Part shown: positions 12,571 through 24,423 of the stretch, in pieces
How the letters are laid out: each line of letters starts with the position of its first letter
Numbering within the stretch: position 1 is the stretch's first letter
Assembly: GCF_051020955.1 (NCBI RefSeq)
Contig: NC_135015.1
Coordinates: 4,723,616-4,787,615 of the forward strand
Direction of reading: 5' to 3'
Origin: Megalopta genalis
Lineage: Eukaryota > Arthropoda > Insecta > Hymenoptera > Halictidae
Length of the DNA stretch: 64,000 nt
Made by a program: the position numbers and the translations under genes
The notes under the pieces: model-generated
What the model saw: the letters and a program-made list of their open reading frames with translations, nothing else
The model's database searches: none
Told to the model about the DNA's origin: nothing

Positions 12571-13707
12571 CCCAAACTTTATCTCTTTCCTAACGCCTCG
12601 GGGCGGTATCTCCCCCTTAAATCAATGAAGTCAAGAAGTTGGATCGAACTAGTGCAGCGTCGTGACGAAGCTCGCAGACTTAGCGCAAAATGGCGAATGC
12701 GATAGGACCATGGGGATCGATACAGTGGTCCCGATTGACTGGGGTTCGCCGTATCTCGTGTGTCCTTCAGGACGAGTGACACCGGAGAAGAGTCGTTTCT
12801 CTTGGCGTAAGATCGGCTCGAGGATCGCCGAGACACGGTCTGGCAGCTCCTGTGAGAGAGGAATCGTTGTGAGACCGATTTTCGCATTAATCGCGTATCG
12901 TGTTGCGGATATCTGTCGGCTCGGAGCAAATCGTTCTGGATCGGTCACAGGATCGCGAACGATCGATCCATGGAGTACATACATGCACGTGGGAGTGTAT
13001 GTACACTGCGTGTGTATACCTTGCTATAATATTTATTCATAAATTAACCACGGGTTGATATTGGTTTTACCAGCGACCGACTCGATGAATTCAATATTCA
13101 TATTCGTGAGATCCAGGATCTAGATCGACTCATTAATATTTATAACTGTTTTCCAACACTTGAACAAAAAGAGAAAAACTTCTAATGCAGAGCAGAGTTT
13201 GCATTACTTAGATCGCGGATTCATAGAAGTCAGGATGTGCATTGTCCTATGTGCCGTTGCATCAAATACATAAAGATCCTTTAATTATGGTGTCAAGATA
13301 CGGAAGAAAAAAGTGTTACGTGAAAGGTATTAGCTAAACGGACCCAGAGTCCCAGAAACCTGTATTCTTATCTGGAGACCCAGTCTTTGGGTCCTTGGTG
13401 TCCCACTGTGACGAAACAGATTTCTCGCGTCAGCGACCCACATCTCTAGCGTCGCCTACTGTTCCCTAATCGGAAACCTACACGGTTCCATTTTCATAGG
13501 TAGCTTCTTCACACAACATACGTGTCTTAATTGTTCTTGTAAACGTCTATTCTGTTTGGCTTTGCTAACTGATTTCTAGAAAATTTCAAAGTGCACTCAC
13601 TTGACAACTGATACCTTTTCCGGAATATAATTATCGTTTGTAGTCTTGAACATTGACCTTCATCCCGCCCACATAACCAGAGCTTGAGTTTAACTGTAAA
13701 CTTTTAT
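12571..13707. other. GC-rich block with overlapping frames, no gene called
   Basis: At 12579-13042 three frames of 111-126 codons overlap on both strands. Composition is coding-like but no frame is favoured and no family is recognised. The remainder to 13707 is non-coding. Confidence 0.35.
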
Positions 13708-13711
13708 AAAT

Positions 13712-14520
13712 GAGCCGTTTATTTTGAAAGTGGCATAAGTCACTACCTCCAGACCCGCCAGCAGATGGCTATAAAATGCTTTATAAACTAACTTTAGATG
13801 AAATAGATGAATTTCTAACTTTGGATTTGTTACCAAAGAGAGGAAGACCTAGGCGTTATTCACAAATAGAAATGGATCCGTTATACGCTGGATCTCGTCC
13901 TGTTTCTTCAGCAAAATACAAAGACATGATGGACTTGCTTAATTATATACCCCCAATATACCATAGTTATTTTAAAAATTTGAAACAAAACACGATTTCC
14001 GAGGACTTAATCACTCCTATTGATGATGAAAATTAAATTGAACCGATGTATTTTCATATAAATTACTTATACTTATGTTTCAAAATGTACTAATTGTTTT
14101 TGTATTTTATGAATATTAAACTAAAACATACTTAAATCAAACCTTTATATTAAATATGTTCATGGTATAAATTATTATTATATATGTAATTTATTCAACA
14201 ATTTTAGTAAATCACTGTCCTTTCAAAACATCACTTTAGTAAAATACGTCGGACAAAATTAATATATGTTAGTCATTTTTCTAAACTATTTATTTTGAAA
14301 GTGGCTTAAGTCACTTTACCGTAATGAAAAGTGGTGATTTTTTAATGTTTATACGAAATTATTTATACTGAGAAAAATATCTCAGTATCCTGAGATAACA
14401 AATACGAGTAAATCTTCTCGAAAGTTAGCATCCATATTTTTAAACGTGTTAAAACGCGAACCCTTAAATATATCGACTTAAAAACAATGTGACTTATGCC
14501 ACTTTCAAAATAAACGGCTC
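13712..14520 (+). mobile_element. Long copy 1 of a 4-bp-TSD DNA transposon family (809 bp)
   Basis: Bounded by inverted repeats beginning GAGCCGTTTATTTTGAAAGT, with exact AAAT duplications on both sides (13708-13711 and 14521-14524). It carries an 86-codon frame directly inside the left repeat and a second, internal copy of the left repeat at about 14286 (TATTTTGAAAGTGGCTTAAG). From 14286 to the right end (235 bp) it is homologous to the short MITEs listed separately. The 4-bp, A/T-only but variable target duplication excludes Tc1/mariner (TA), classic piggyBac (TTAA) and hAT (8 bp). Sola, Chapaev-type or Ginger superfamilies remain possible. Confidence 0.88.
13776..14036 (+). pseudogene. 86-codon frame, probable transposase C-terminal remnant
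   Basis: The frame is open from just inside the inverted repeat (codons reading SLPPDPPADGYK precede the ATG). It encodes an AT-hook-like KRGRPRRY, then PLYAGSRPVSSAKYKDMMD and LLNYIPPIYHSYFKNLK, ending in an acidic DDEN. It looks like the tail of a transposase left after an internal deletion fused it to the terminal repeat. The second copy at 42737 differs at 8 of 261 bases, 5 of them amino-acid-changing, which gives no sign of purifying selection. The AT-hook could bind the AT-rich termini; that is inference. Confidence 0.5.
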
Positions 14521-14524
14521 AAAT

Positions 14525-15204
14525 ATAAGTTATTTAGCAAACTTTTAACTATGAATTATTTATTTTTCTGTTTGAAATTAGCTTCTACAATACCTTTTAC
14601 AAAACAAAGTTCAATTTTGACAATGATTTTGTATTCGATTGAATTCTGAAGGAACACTTATTTCTTAACGGAAATTTTAAAGAAGTTTTAAAATTAAAAA
14701 ATATATATAATATACTATATAAATTTCTGATTTTTATACATTTATTTTATTGCAAATCAGTCGGGCTTTTCAATTTTCGTTTTCAGTAAATAAACTCCAT
14801 GGAATCTCGTTACGTATGTTTCAATCAGCGATTCATTTATACAATGCTCCTGCTGGTATATTTTTTTCGTTTCGAAATTCGGATACCTACGCGAAAACAA
14901 ACAAAAGTTGGTCACGCTAACTTCGTTGCAGCCAGTGGCGGTGTGTGTAATATCAGACTTCTGAATCAGTGCGCGCCGCTGCGAAACGCAGAAATTATAA
15001 GCAAGGGTACAGAGTTGGTTACGGTCAATAAAACAAGCTCGCTTACGCAAATCGCGACAGTGAAAAGCACAAATGAATAGTTTGCACGAACACGGTTGCG
15101 ACAATAAAAATACGTAGACACTGCAGGCACTCGAGGAAGTTGTAAATAAAGTCAGAATGAATTTCATATTGCTCTGCCGGTTTCGCTATGACGTCGAAAA
15201 CGCT
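14525..15204. other. Non-coding, AT-rich then mixed
   Basis: The minus frame 14757-15167 starts with a signal-peptide-like hydrophobic run but has a competing plus frame and no context; not called. Nothing else seen. Confidence 0.4.
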
Positions 15205-15690
15205 GTTGATCTTTGAGCTCCTGTAACCTCGTGCAAAAAAGATGCCACAGCGATCCACCTGTGCTCATTTCAAGGGATGAAATCTGCTTTTCCGCACCCT
15301 CGAACTTCCTTCTTCAAACACCCCTTTGTGTCATTATAAAACTGTGTGCGAAGCTGAAGCTCTGCTGCTTCTGTATAATTTCAGTATCATCAGACTTTGC
15401 AATCAAAATACAAAAAGATCGTGAACAAAAATCGCAGGACAACTTCTGATACGTTGTTACAAAAGAGAGCCTTCCCTCTGTAAGGTCACATTGAAACGAA
15501 AGTGCAAAAATATTTGTACAATTCCGTGGTGTCGTTTGAACATTGGAAATCCAATATTCTCAACATTGATAAAAGTTTATTTCTATCTGAACAATTGCAG
15601 CCGCGTAATAAATAGATTTGTATTTGATAGTGTCGAATAAAATGTTATTTATTAGCCTCTATCTCTTATCCGTCATCCGAATGAAATTTT
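15205..15690 (+). repeat. Diverged dispersed repeat, copy B
   Basis: Counterpart of 7918-8230 (GATCTTTGAGCTCCTGTAAC, CGTGCAAAAAAGATG, TTCCGCACCCTCGAA, TGTATAATTTCAGTA). It ends with TCATCCGAATGAAATTTTGC, which matches the right end of the hAT-like element at 7650-7670, so two repeats may be joined here. Confidence 0.65.
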
Positions 15691-16130
15691 GCTCGACGCT
15701 GATACATTTGTAGACGACCGTAGTGTCAATAGTTATCACTGAAATTGAAATAACTCGAACAATAATAACATTTTCGAGCTGAAATGTTTACTGCAGTTTG
15801 TGTACACAATGTTGAACAGAATTGGGTATGGATTTTTCACTCTGATAATTTGTTCACAAAAAAATTTGTTTATTATCACAAAATTAGTTGGCAGAATAAT
15901 TTACACACAATTCGAATCATCGTAAAAGATGCTATCCAAGTAGCATATTTTCAAAATTTTATCTGGAAAATGATTGGCAGTGGATTTTCACTTTAATTGC
16001 CCTTCCCTTAACCACATAGCTGCGTCGATCTATTTTTAAGATCAATTTCGTATGCGTTTTTTATCGATCACACTGGGCGCAGTTTCTTTCGGCAAGTTTT
16101 CCTAGAATTACTCTAAAATGTGCGAAATTT

Positions 16131-16347
16131 GAGCCGTTTATTTTGAAAGTGGCATAAGTCACTTTACCATAATGGAAAGTGGTGATTTTTTAATGTTTAT
16201 ACGAAATATCAGTATCCTGAGATAACAAATACAAGTAAATCTTCTCGAAAGTTAGCATCCATATTTTTAAACGTGTTAAAACGCAAACCCTTAAATATAT
16301 CGACTTAAAAATAAAGTGACTTATGCCACTTTCAAAATAAACGGCTC
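16131..16347 (+). mobile_element. Short MITE of the 4-bp-TSD family, 217 bp
   Basis: Terminal repeats GAGCCGTTTATTTTGAAAGT... and its complement, with ATTT duplications at both ends. Same orientation as the long copies. A ~19-bp deletion removes part of the internal hairpin region compared with the 236-238-bp copies. No coding capacity. Confidence 0.88.
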
Positions 16348-16351
16348 ATTT

Positions 16352-17433
16352 ATGAATATATTTCACGAGCATTTTAATCTAAATCGTAGGAGAAGTATCT
16401 TTGTTTGAAGATGTAAAATTACCATTTTTACATGACGCGTATACACGTCGTCCACAGCTAAGAGGTTAAGATCTTCGGTTTCCCTATAATTAATCCTTTA
16501 AGCAAACAAATCAATGGAGAATCTTTCCACTTAACCAGCGCACCGCGTGCTATCATTAACCGCCGCCACGAAAGAGATTTAATTGTCCAGTAAGGATATC
16601 CCGGTCTCGATTAACGAGCGGAATGAAATGTTAATGTCTGTATCGCAACCTATTAGTCGGATCCGTTGATCATCAATTATTTTTTCCAACGCAACGGTTG
16701 CACGGCCGGATAACCGTACAAGGCGGCGGTGTTTACCGTTGCCCGCCCACGCACGGATTACGAAACGAGCCGGCGACCCTAATCATCCTTTTTTTTCTGC
16801 GGTCCGACGTGACTGCTGCGTTACCTGCGCGCACTTCGTTGTTGGAACTTCATCAGCGGAGCGAACTGCGATCGCTAATCAGTGATTGCCGCCAGTTTTA
16901 CGGCACCTTTCCCGCCGTGTTTCTAATCGCGAGCCGCGATAAGATCGCGCGCTCGAGAGTCGCGATTGGAACCATGGATCGTGCCGGTCGAGCCGCGAAT
17001 CGTTTCCAATTTAATTACACAGAATTCAACACGGGTCGAGCTGCCCGCAGCGAACCGCCGTCGATACATATTCACGCGGAATCGTTAGAAACGAATATTT
17101 AAGAGACCGTTAACTCTTCGCGTGCTGCCGCTGGAAGCGGATTCGACACGGACGACTTGATGGATCGGCGATTTCATGTTGCGAGCGGTTCTTGGAATTC
17201 GGTAGACAATTCATTCCAGGTGCGTTTAAATTAGCTGGACGAGTGGTACTGTGTTCCACGATTCTGGGTATTTTTTGCGACTCGGAAATTACGATTCCGT
17301 TGAAAGGTTAATTGTTGGAAAGGTTACTGTGTTCCTGTAAAACGGAGATTGCAACTTCACGTTTACGACGAACCCGTAGGCACAAAAATTCTCATTGGCT
17401 TCTTTACATTGCTGTACAGCTTTCATTCGGAGC
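16352..17433. other. Non-coding with GC-rich island 16690-17200
   Basis: The frame 16698-17102 (134 codons, Arg/Ala-rich) covers a CpG-rich island; without splice or homology support I treat it as chance. The island could be regulatory. Confidence 0.35.
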
Positions 17434-17435
17434 TA

Positions 17436-18064
17436 CAGTGACTCCCATTAATATTCGGACACTTTTTTAAAACTGGAATGTACGATTTTAATTTTTTTTT
17501 TAGATGATAGAGGGACTAGTTTACTAGATAATGATCAAACTACTTTGTTACAATTTTGCTATTGCCTTGAATGACTAAACAATATAACTTTGTAAGTAAA
17601 GTTTATGAAACTTTACAAGAGCATGCTGAAAATTTCATCGAAATCGGTTAACGCAAATTTAAGTTACAAGCGTTAAAAGATGGTAAAAATTGTAAATTTC
17701 TCACACTTATTGATCGAAAGTGTTAAAAATCGGGGCAAAACTGCGATTTTTACGATCTTTAATTGTTTACAGCTCATGCGACGGTCTACCGGAGAAATTT
17801 TTAACATGCACATAACTTACTGAGATCTACAAAACACATTATTAAAATTTTCGTTATAGACTCACATAAAAAAAGTTAGGAAACGATAGTTTTAATTTTT
17901 TTTATTTGTCATTCTAAGCAATAGGAAAATTTTAAAAAGCATTCTAGTTATGGTTTAGTAGACTGGTCTCTCTATCATCCAAATAAAATTCAAGTCGTGT
18001 TTAGACCAGTTCTAAAAAAGTTATTGCGTTTTGAAAAGTGTCCGAATATTAACTGGAGTCACTG
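17436..18064. mobile_element. TA-flanked MITE with long inverted repeats, 629 bp
   Basis: Ends CAGTGACTCCCATTAATATT and, on the opposite strand, CAGTGACTCCAGTTAATATT, followed by CGGACACTTTT on both. TA is at 17434-17435 and 18065-18066. Further inside, GATGATAGAG(GGAC) and its complement continue the symmetry, so the arms extend well past 60 bp. No transposase frame; Tc1/mariner-type by TSD. Confidence 0.85.
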
Positions 18065-18066
18065 TA

Positions 18067-19680
18067 ATCAACCATAAGAAGAAGAATAGAAAACAATAAT
18101 AGATAATAAAAGTTGAGAATTCAATCTTTAACCCTTTGTCGTTCTTTGATGTTGTTATTTGAATTCGGAAAAAAGTTCCGTTCGTTTGCCATCAATATTT
18201 AAGCGTTCAAGTAAGAGTTGACACATGGTAAATGTAAATTTTCTTTTTCTTTCAAGAAATTATTAAAATCGGAGAAGTAGCGATCGTTGTATCTCTGATG
18301 AAGGCAAGGGGTCAAAATGAATTCGAATTCACCGTTTCACTATTCTTCTTCGCGGAATTGCAACGCTTTATTCATCGAAATTCAAATACTTCCCAGAACA
18401 ACTGTATATTTGCAGTTGTAATTAGCTCCTGCCTACGCAATGGGAATTTTCATCCCCGAAGTCACGCAAAGTTTCCCTTCAGATAGTCTGCAAGCTTATA
18501 AACTTTAGGAACAAATTCGTATTTTCAAATTTAACGAAACCTCTTTCTGAAGCCCACAGAAGGAAACAAACAATAGCGTACCAAAATTGTTAAACAGAAA
18601 CAAATTCTTAAACGACTTCTGTTTCTTGCAGCAGATGCAAGTCATATTTATTTTATTTCAAATTTAAGCGACCAGAGTCACTCAAACGTCCTCTTCAGAT
18701 CATCTACAGGCTTATAAAGCTTAAGCAGTAACCTGTTGCAATCTCTTTGAAAAGTCTGTAAGTTACTATAATTATACCGTGTACGTTTCATTTTATTCAT
18801 ATTTTGTTTAAATGCAACACTTCTATGAAACATATAATTTAATAAAGAATATCAAAGAAAATTCTTCTCAACAAATTAGCTGTTTTTGACGAGCATACTC
18901 GAAGTGGCAACATTTTGTGTTGTGACGAGTATACCCGACAAAACAGCTAACTGGTTAAAAGCAAATCCATATTTTCATTTTGCGAAATTCTCTTCTAAGG
19001 TTCACAGAAGAAAGCAACGTTTCATTTCGATCGTTTCACCTAAGAGACGTCGTAACGATAGCAATGCAATAAAAATGTCACTAACGGAAACGTCGCCAGT
19101 ATTAATTTCTATATCAAGACGGAGCCGTGGAAAGTTACACTTGGCTTTTACGGCGATCCACGGTGTCATCAAATATAACTCTGTTTTACGAGCAATTCCC
19201 TCTGTTTAAGTATCCCGTGGAAATCAATTTAGGAAACCGGCGTCTCCGCGCGAGTCTGATCTTTGCCGCGGACTCAATGTCAAGCGTTTTCACCGAACAC
19301 GGCCTGAATTCCCCGCGAAAAACCGCGGACACGCTCTCGTCAAGGTGCACGGGCAAAAATGCAATTTGTCACGGAGGCACGATCGCGTGAATCGCGTGTG
19401 AGCAAGCATCGAGCACGGAATTGAGTAACTGGGCCAGGCTAACGCTGAACACGCACCGCTCGCAATTTTTCCCAGTTAATACTGTTTCCGCTTCGGCGTC
19501 TCCTGCGCTCCGGAGAAGTCGGCGGGAACAGGTGTTCCTGTTGCTTCTCTAAACGCCGCTGCTACGGATCTTGGGGAGTGTCCGCAGTAGAATTAGACAG
19601 CGCTAGTCAGACGTCTTATACATCCGAAACTTAGTCTCCATCGGAGTTGGGCAAAAAGTAATCCGAATAATATAATATAT
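18067..19680. other. Non-coding, GC-rich at 19230-19620
   Basis: Frames at 18886-19390 overlap and are unsupported. An hAT-like end lies at 19643, just before the 228-bp mariner remnant. Confidence 0.4.
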
Positions 19681-19682
19681 TA

Positions 19683-19910
19683 GGTCTACCGGAAAGTTCT
19701 GTCCGATAATGTCATTGTAAATTTCGATAGGTATGCACATGTTCATTTGAGACATATATTTTTGAAACATGTTACTCACAAATTGCCATCACGCTGGCAA
19801 GAGGTCATAAGTAACGACGGAAATTATATTGTACAATAAATGTTACTAAATTTATGAAAAATCTATCATTTCCTTTCATTTCTTAAACGGACAGAACTTT
19901 CCGGTAGATC
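19683..19910 (+). mobile_element. Second mariner family: 228-bp deletion derivative
   Basis: Terminal repeats GGTCTACCGGAAAGTTCTGT and GATCTACCGGAAAGTTCTGT with TA on each side (19681-19682, 19911-19912). It retains the last codons of a transposase: positions 19780-19839 read KLPSRWQEVISNDGNYIVQ and a stop, matching the C-terminus of the other mariner copies in pattern (SERWQKVIEQNGKYITD). It inserted beside an hAT-like end (GGAGTTGGGCAAAAAGT at 19643). Confidence 0.85.
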
Positions 19911-20116
19911 TAATATAACATGCTCTCGATAGGCATCGTGCATGTGTGACGACCACGATTTTGTATTTCACGTAAAGAACATCATATTGATTTTGTGAAT
20001 ATAATTATTTAAAATTGTAACACTTGTCACATGATATTTAGAGACTTTATAGCTTCTCTTTGACGACGTTTTTATTGTATTTTATAAGAGGGTGTGATGT
20101 ATTTAACACGATAAAT

Positions 20117-20334
20117 GAGCCGTTTATTTTGAAAGTGGCATAAGTCACTTTGTTTTCAAGTCGATATATTTAAGGGTTTGCGTTTTAACACGTTTAAAAA
20201 TATGGATGCTAACTTTCGAGAAGATTTACTTGTATTTGTTATCTCAGGATAACTAATACTAATACTCTAATTTCGTATAAACATTAAAAAATCACCACTT
20301 TTCATTAAAAAAAACTATTAAAAATAAACGGCTC
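20117..20334 (-). mobile_element. Short MITE of the 4-bp-TSD family, 218 bp
   Basis: Inverted orientation relative to 13712. Flanked by AAAT on both sides. The right terminal repeat is eroded: the GTGGCATAAGTCAC part is lost and only AAATAAACGGCTC remains, so this is an old or damaged copy. Confidence 0.8.
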
Positions 20335-20384
20335 AAATATAACTATGCCTAGTGATGCCGAAAGCGAACGTGTTAACGATTATA

Positions 20385-20850
20385 ATTAACGCGAAATTAT
20401 GTTTATGGATAATGATTGTGATTACGTACCAAGTAATCAAGTAATCAAGTAATCATGATTGATGGATAATTTAAGTAATCAAAGTAAATGTAATCGTTTA
20501 TAACACGGTAACCATTGCTTTTTTTATTATAATTAACTGAAAAATCTGGTCTTATGGAAGTTAATAATAACCCTGAATAGTTTTAGAAAATTTGCATGTA
20601 TTTCATGATTTGACGGAAGACTATTTTTTATATGGGTCCTTCAACCGGACTCAATACTAAGCGATGAGTAAAGAGATAAATTAATCATTCGCGTATAATT
20701 AGAGATTTCTGATTAATGATTACAAATTATTGATAATTATTACAGATCACCAAATGTAATCGTGACTATTGATTTATTCTATATTATTAATTATTAACGA
20801 TTAATTGATTAGTTATTATGATTACCATGATTAATTGTCGTAAACAATGA
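20385..20850. repeat. TAATC/GATTA-rich block
   Basis: Dense occurrences of TAATC and GATTA in both orientations, including AGTAATCAAGTAATCAAGTA. It could be a diverged palindromic transposon or a cluster of homeodomain-type sites. It begins right after the MITE at 20117-20334. Confidence 0.4.
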
Positions 20851-20860
20851 CAAAATGATC

Positions 20861-23195
20861 GAATACAGCCTAACTCTGTTCTCCATCTGCATTAGTTTTT
20901 TTCATATTTATTTGCTCCTTGGTAAATTGACACAATTGTAAAAGATCTACATAATGGAATTAATATAACAATTTTGAACTGAATTATATTTATGTACAAT
21001 TAAATATAAATCTAATCGAGGATTGTTTTATGCGTCTGCTTTCTTTGTCATTTCTCATCGATTTACCGCAGTGTTACGACTGTGTGAAATCGTAATAATT
21101 TTAGTATTGTTATACTAAAATTTAGAATACTTCCCTTTTCAAGATGCAATGAAAAATGTATAAAATTGGCACATAGAATGGATGACGGTTAGACGGAACA
21201 ATTTTTCTAAATTATAAAGATTTTAGAAAGTTCTTCTTGATTTTTAAGGATTTATTAACCATTTAATGTAGAATTTTGAATTCGATTTGATGAAGATTTC
21301 AATCAGTACACAACATAAACTACTAAATGTAAATAAATTTTTTCATTGTAATCAAATATTCATCAACTACGATAAACGCGCGGACACATAAGATATAATA
21401 ATCCCTTAAGATACAATGAACAACAAAAATATTCTAATTAGCGATCTTGAAACAATAAGAGAAATCGTACGGCAAAGAACTAAAACAAATACGATATTTT
21501 GTTACGTTTCAAAGGGATCTCTAAATTCTGTTTTTATCGAGAAGATATTAACAACCAGAGAAAAGCGGAATGTTCCACATTCTGCTTCATAATATTTTCG
21601 TTTCTTTGGAATTTTTCGTTTCACCACAGCATTGCTCCTATACTATTTCATTACCCCGTTAAAATGTTTGACGCTCGTATCCCACACACTGGGGAAATCG
21701 ACGTTCCATCGCCCACGCATTGGCGTCGGCGTGTGAAATACAATTTTTCGGGAATGGTTCCAGCCGAAGTTTCCGTTGCCCCGATGTTCACGCTCCACCG
21801 AACCTAGTCGATGTCACCTGTCGCTTTAATAAATGCGCGCGTTTTGAATCAACGTCTATGAATCACCGACTCCCACGCAACGATAGCAATATGAGTGGCA
21901 CATTTATCTTTTTCGTCCTCGTTACGGCGGGCGTCATGTGATCTTCATCCCCCTTTTTTAGGGGTGGCGAAGCTGTTTTCGCTGCTCGGATGAATCGACG
22001 ATTTTCCGAGAACGCGTTCGCCTACACGTTGGGTACAGGCTGTTCCAAAATTATAGCTGCAGAAAGTTTCAAAAATACAGATACAAGTTTTTGCATGTAG
22101 CCAACTATTGCACTTAGGACATCCTTTAACCCTTTCATACTATGCTTCCCACTCATTCAAATATTCCCACCGTGGAAATGTGCTGTCATCTTGAAAATTC
22201 ATACCCCATGAAGGGGTTGAATAATGCAAATCTTTTTCCATCTTTTTAGAGGAATAATTAATAAAATACTTAAATAGACAAATGTAATTATTCCACAGGT
22301 TGTAGATAATTAATGAAAATATGTTCAGCTGTTAGATACAAAAAATAAAAACAAATAATAGAAAGTATTTCATAACGTCTTTCAATATTATTATTTAATA
22401 CAAAATACATGTTTACAATGATAAGTGCAGAACTTATACTTTGCACAGAAACATGTTCTAATGTTTTGCATGTTTTACATCTGCTAAAGTGTATGAACAG
22501 TTCCAACGAAAAACGATTGGTTTGTTTGATCGAATGCTTCGTGCCAGGCAATTTTCAGACAACTTGTTATTCGAATAGGTTCGTGTGTTATATCCTCGTG
22601 AAGGTCACAGTTCACCCTACTGGCTTGTGCAAATTGCTTTCGTTGTTTCGTGATGTCCATTCCAAAGTTGCTTCCAATATTAATCGGAGCACTTTGACAG
22701 GTTCTTATAAAGTATGCATCTAAAAATATTTGTCCATTCTATAATATGCTAATGATTCTTATCTGTGTGCACAAAATGGAACCTCGACTATCAGAATTCT
22801 CCATTTTCAGCATGCGTATTAGATTAGCATGATCTACAAAATGCAATGTTTGAATTTTTACAAGCTCAGATAAAAGTGTTAAAAAAAACATCACTTTTTG
22901 TCATTTCTTTAGTGTTAACACTAGATTTACAGAATCTACGTAATACTGAAAATCTGAATAAATATAAGCTGATAATCTTCATAAAGCAACATAAAGCAGC
23001 TGCTGCTAAATCTAGTGTTAAAATCCGTTGGAAAGGGAGCAAACAGATGTTGGCTGATCAGCTGTATCAATCGACTCGTGACGCACTGAGTTTCACCGTA
23101 CAAAACACGGTACACTTGGATACCTACATTTCCCGGTTCCTCTTCCTGCTCCTTGTTGGAGAAAGAGAAAAGGCGGGATGTACAAGGGATCGATT
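20861..23195. other. AT-rich non-coding
   Basis: Small GC-rich island at 21680-22030. Frames at 22288-23265 are AT-driven or opposed on the other strand. No paired repeats found. Confidence 0.45.
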
Positions 23196-23640
23196 GGTAG
23201 ACAGTCGAGCGAGAGGTGACTTCTACGGGTCGTTTGAACGCTGCGCGGTGGAACGAGCTCCGTGAAATTACAGTTTCCAGTTGTCTGAGGTTCTCCTCCG
23301 CGTGGGAGATCACGCTCGTACGGTTAAGATCGAGGCTACGCCGCGCTCGTTATCCGCTTTTTCCTCGCGGGTTACCGATCCCTGATTGTATAACGCTCTC
23401 CCAGCCACATTCATCGGCCCGAAAACTTGTCTCGCTCAACTGGCCACGATGATTACTCGCTGCGGTAATCGTACACGTCCCCGCAACCACCGTCGCCGCC
23501 GTTGACGCTTGTTTCAATGATTTACGGAGCGTACGTGCTCTTACGGCCGGATAGCCATTTTTCTTCATCGAGCATACCTGTACCATTCGAGCAGGCGAAG
23601 GAAGTCTACATGCAGTCTTGCTACAACTAGGATCCCGACT
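23196..23640. promoter_or_regulatory. CpG-rich island upstream of the tetraspan exons
   Basis: GC-rich block about 700 bp to 1.1 kb before the exon at 24316. Frames on both strands overlap; none is convincing. May be 5' flank or an intronic enhancer. The expected TM1 exon is not visible here. Confidence 0.2.
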
Positions 23641-24315
23641 CCTTTCGCAGTCCTTGGGCCTGGTTTTTCCTGCGCGCCTCGTGCTAGAATTTGTGTTGCA
23701 GGAAACCTAGATTCATTCAAACGTCATGATTTTTATACTAAACCGAGCACTAAACATCGGCCATGAAAATAACAACAATGAATAGATTTGAACTTTTCAA
23801 GAGTTACATAGTTGCTTTACCGATATTGAAGATTTACGCGAATGCGGATGACTGTACCTACTGAGATTGTACATTTTTCCAGGTTTATTATAATGCGCTG
23901 TTGTAAAGGGAAGTCTCCCCTTTAAGGGGAGTTAGGGCAGTTAGCTGTCACACATGACGAGTATTCTCGTCATGGAGAAATTGAAACGTATTTGTACATT
24001 TTAAGGTGTTTTTAATATTTCAAATACTTTTTAAATAATAATTATGAAAAAACGTTAAGTACTATACTCGTCAGCGCTTACTTTTCGCGACGCATTTTAG
24101 GTACACAGTTTTCAATGAGGTCGCACCAGCTAACTGGCGGGAATAAGCTCACAAAAGATGATGTGCGAGGTTGTGTCACTGTTTCATTCCGTTGGGATCA
24201 GGGTAACACAAAGTAGGAGTGATAATGCAGTGAACGAATGATATTTGTTACAAAACACAGTAGACACTAATTTTGAACGGCTATCTTAAAGTTGCTTTTA
24301 TCTTGCCTGTTATAG
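23641..24315. other. Non-coding, probable intron upstream of the first visible tetraspan exon
   Basis: A short hairpin CCCCTTTAAGGGG is at 23921-23933 and TGACGAGTATTCTCGTCA at 23955-23972 is also self-complementary. The region ends in the pyrimidine tract of the acceptor at 24315. Confidence 0.5.
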
Positions 24316-24423
24316 CTGGATCAGCAGCCGAGAAAGGATATTTTGGTCCATGGAGACAATGCAAACTGCTTTTGTACGGTCGGGAGAGGTGCGGCCAGGG
24401 TGTTTCGAGGTTTCAACCAGTGT
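24316..24423 (+). CDS. Claudin/PMP22-like tetraspan protein, exon with first extracellular loop (internal exon)
   Basis: First exon I can identify of the plus-strand tetraspan gene. A pyrimidine-rich tract ending cctgttatag precedes it and a strong donor, gtgagt, follows at 24424. It begins with two bases of a split codon, gives 35 codons, and ends in phase 1, which the exon at 24984 needs. The peptide contains GYFGPWRQC followed by nine residues and a second Cys: W12-x2-C15-x9-C25 in fragment numbering. That spacing is the extracellular-loop-1 signature of the claudin/PMP22 superfamily (W-x2-C-x8-10-C), whose two cysteines form a disulfide. The usual GLW is GPW here. TM1 should be coded by an upstream exon ending in phase 1, which I could not find in the preceding 24 kb. 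Confidence 0.85.

Noticed and set aside
13712..14520. Assignment of the GAGCCG family to piggyBac
   Set aside because: The target duplications are AAAT, ATTT, AATT or ATAT, never TTAA, and the ends do not begin with CCY.
14757..15167. 136-codon minus frame with a signal-peptide-like start
   Set aside because: It competes with a plus frame over the same bases, has no splice or homology support, and its composition is typical of chance frames in this window.
16698..17102. 134-codon plus frame rich in Arg and Ala
   Set aside because: CpG-rich island composition alone keeps it open. No splice signals, domain or recognisable motif.
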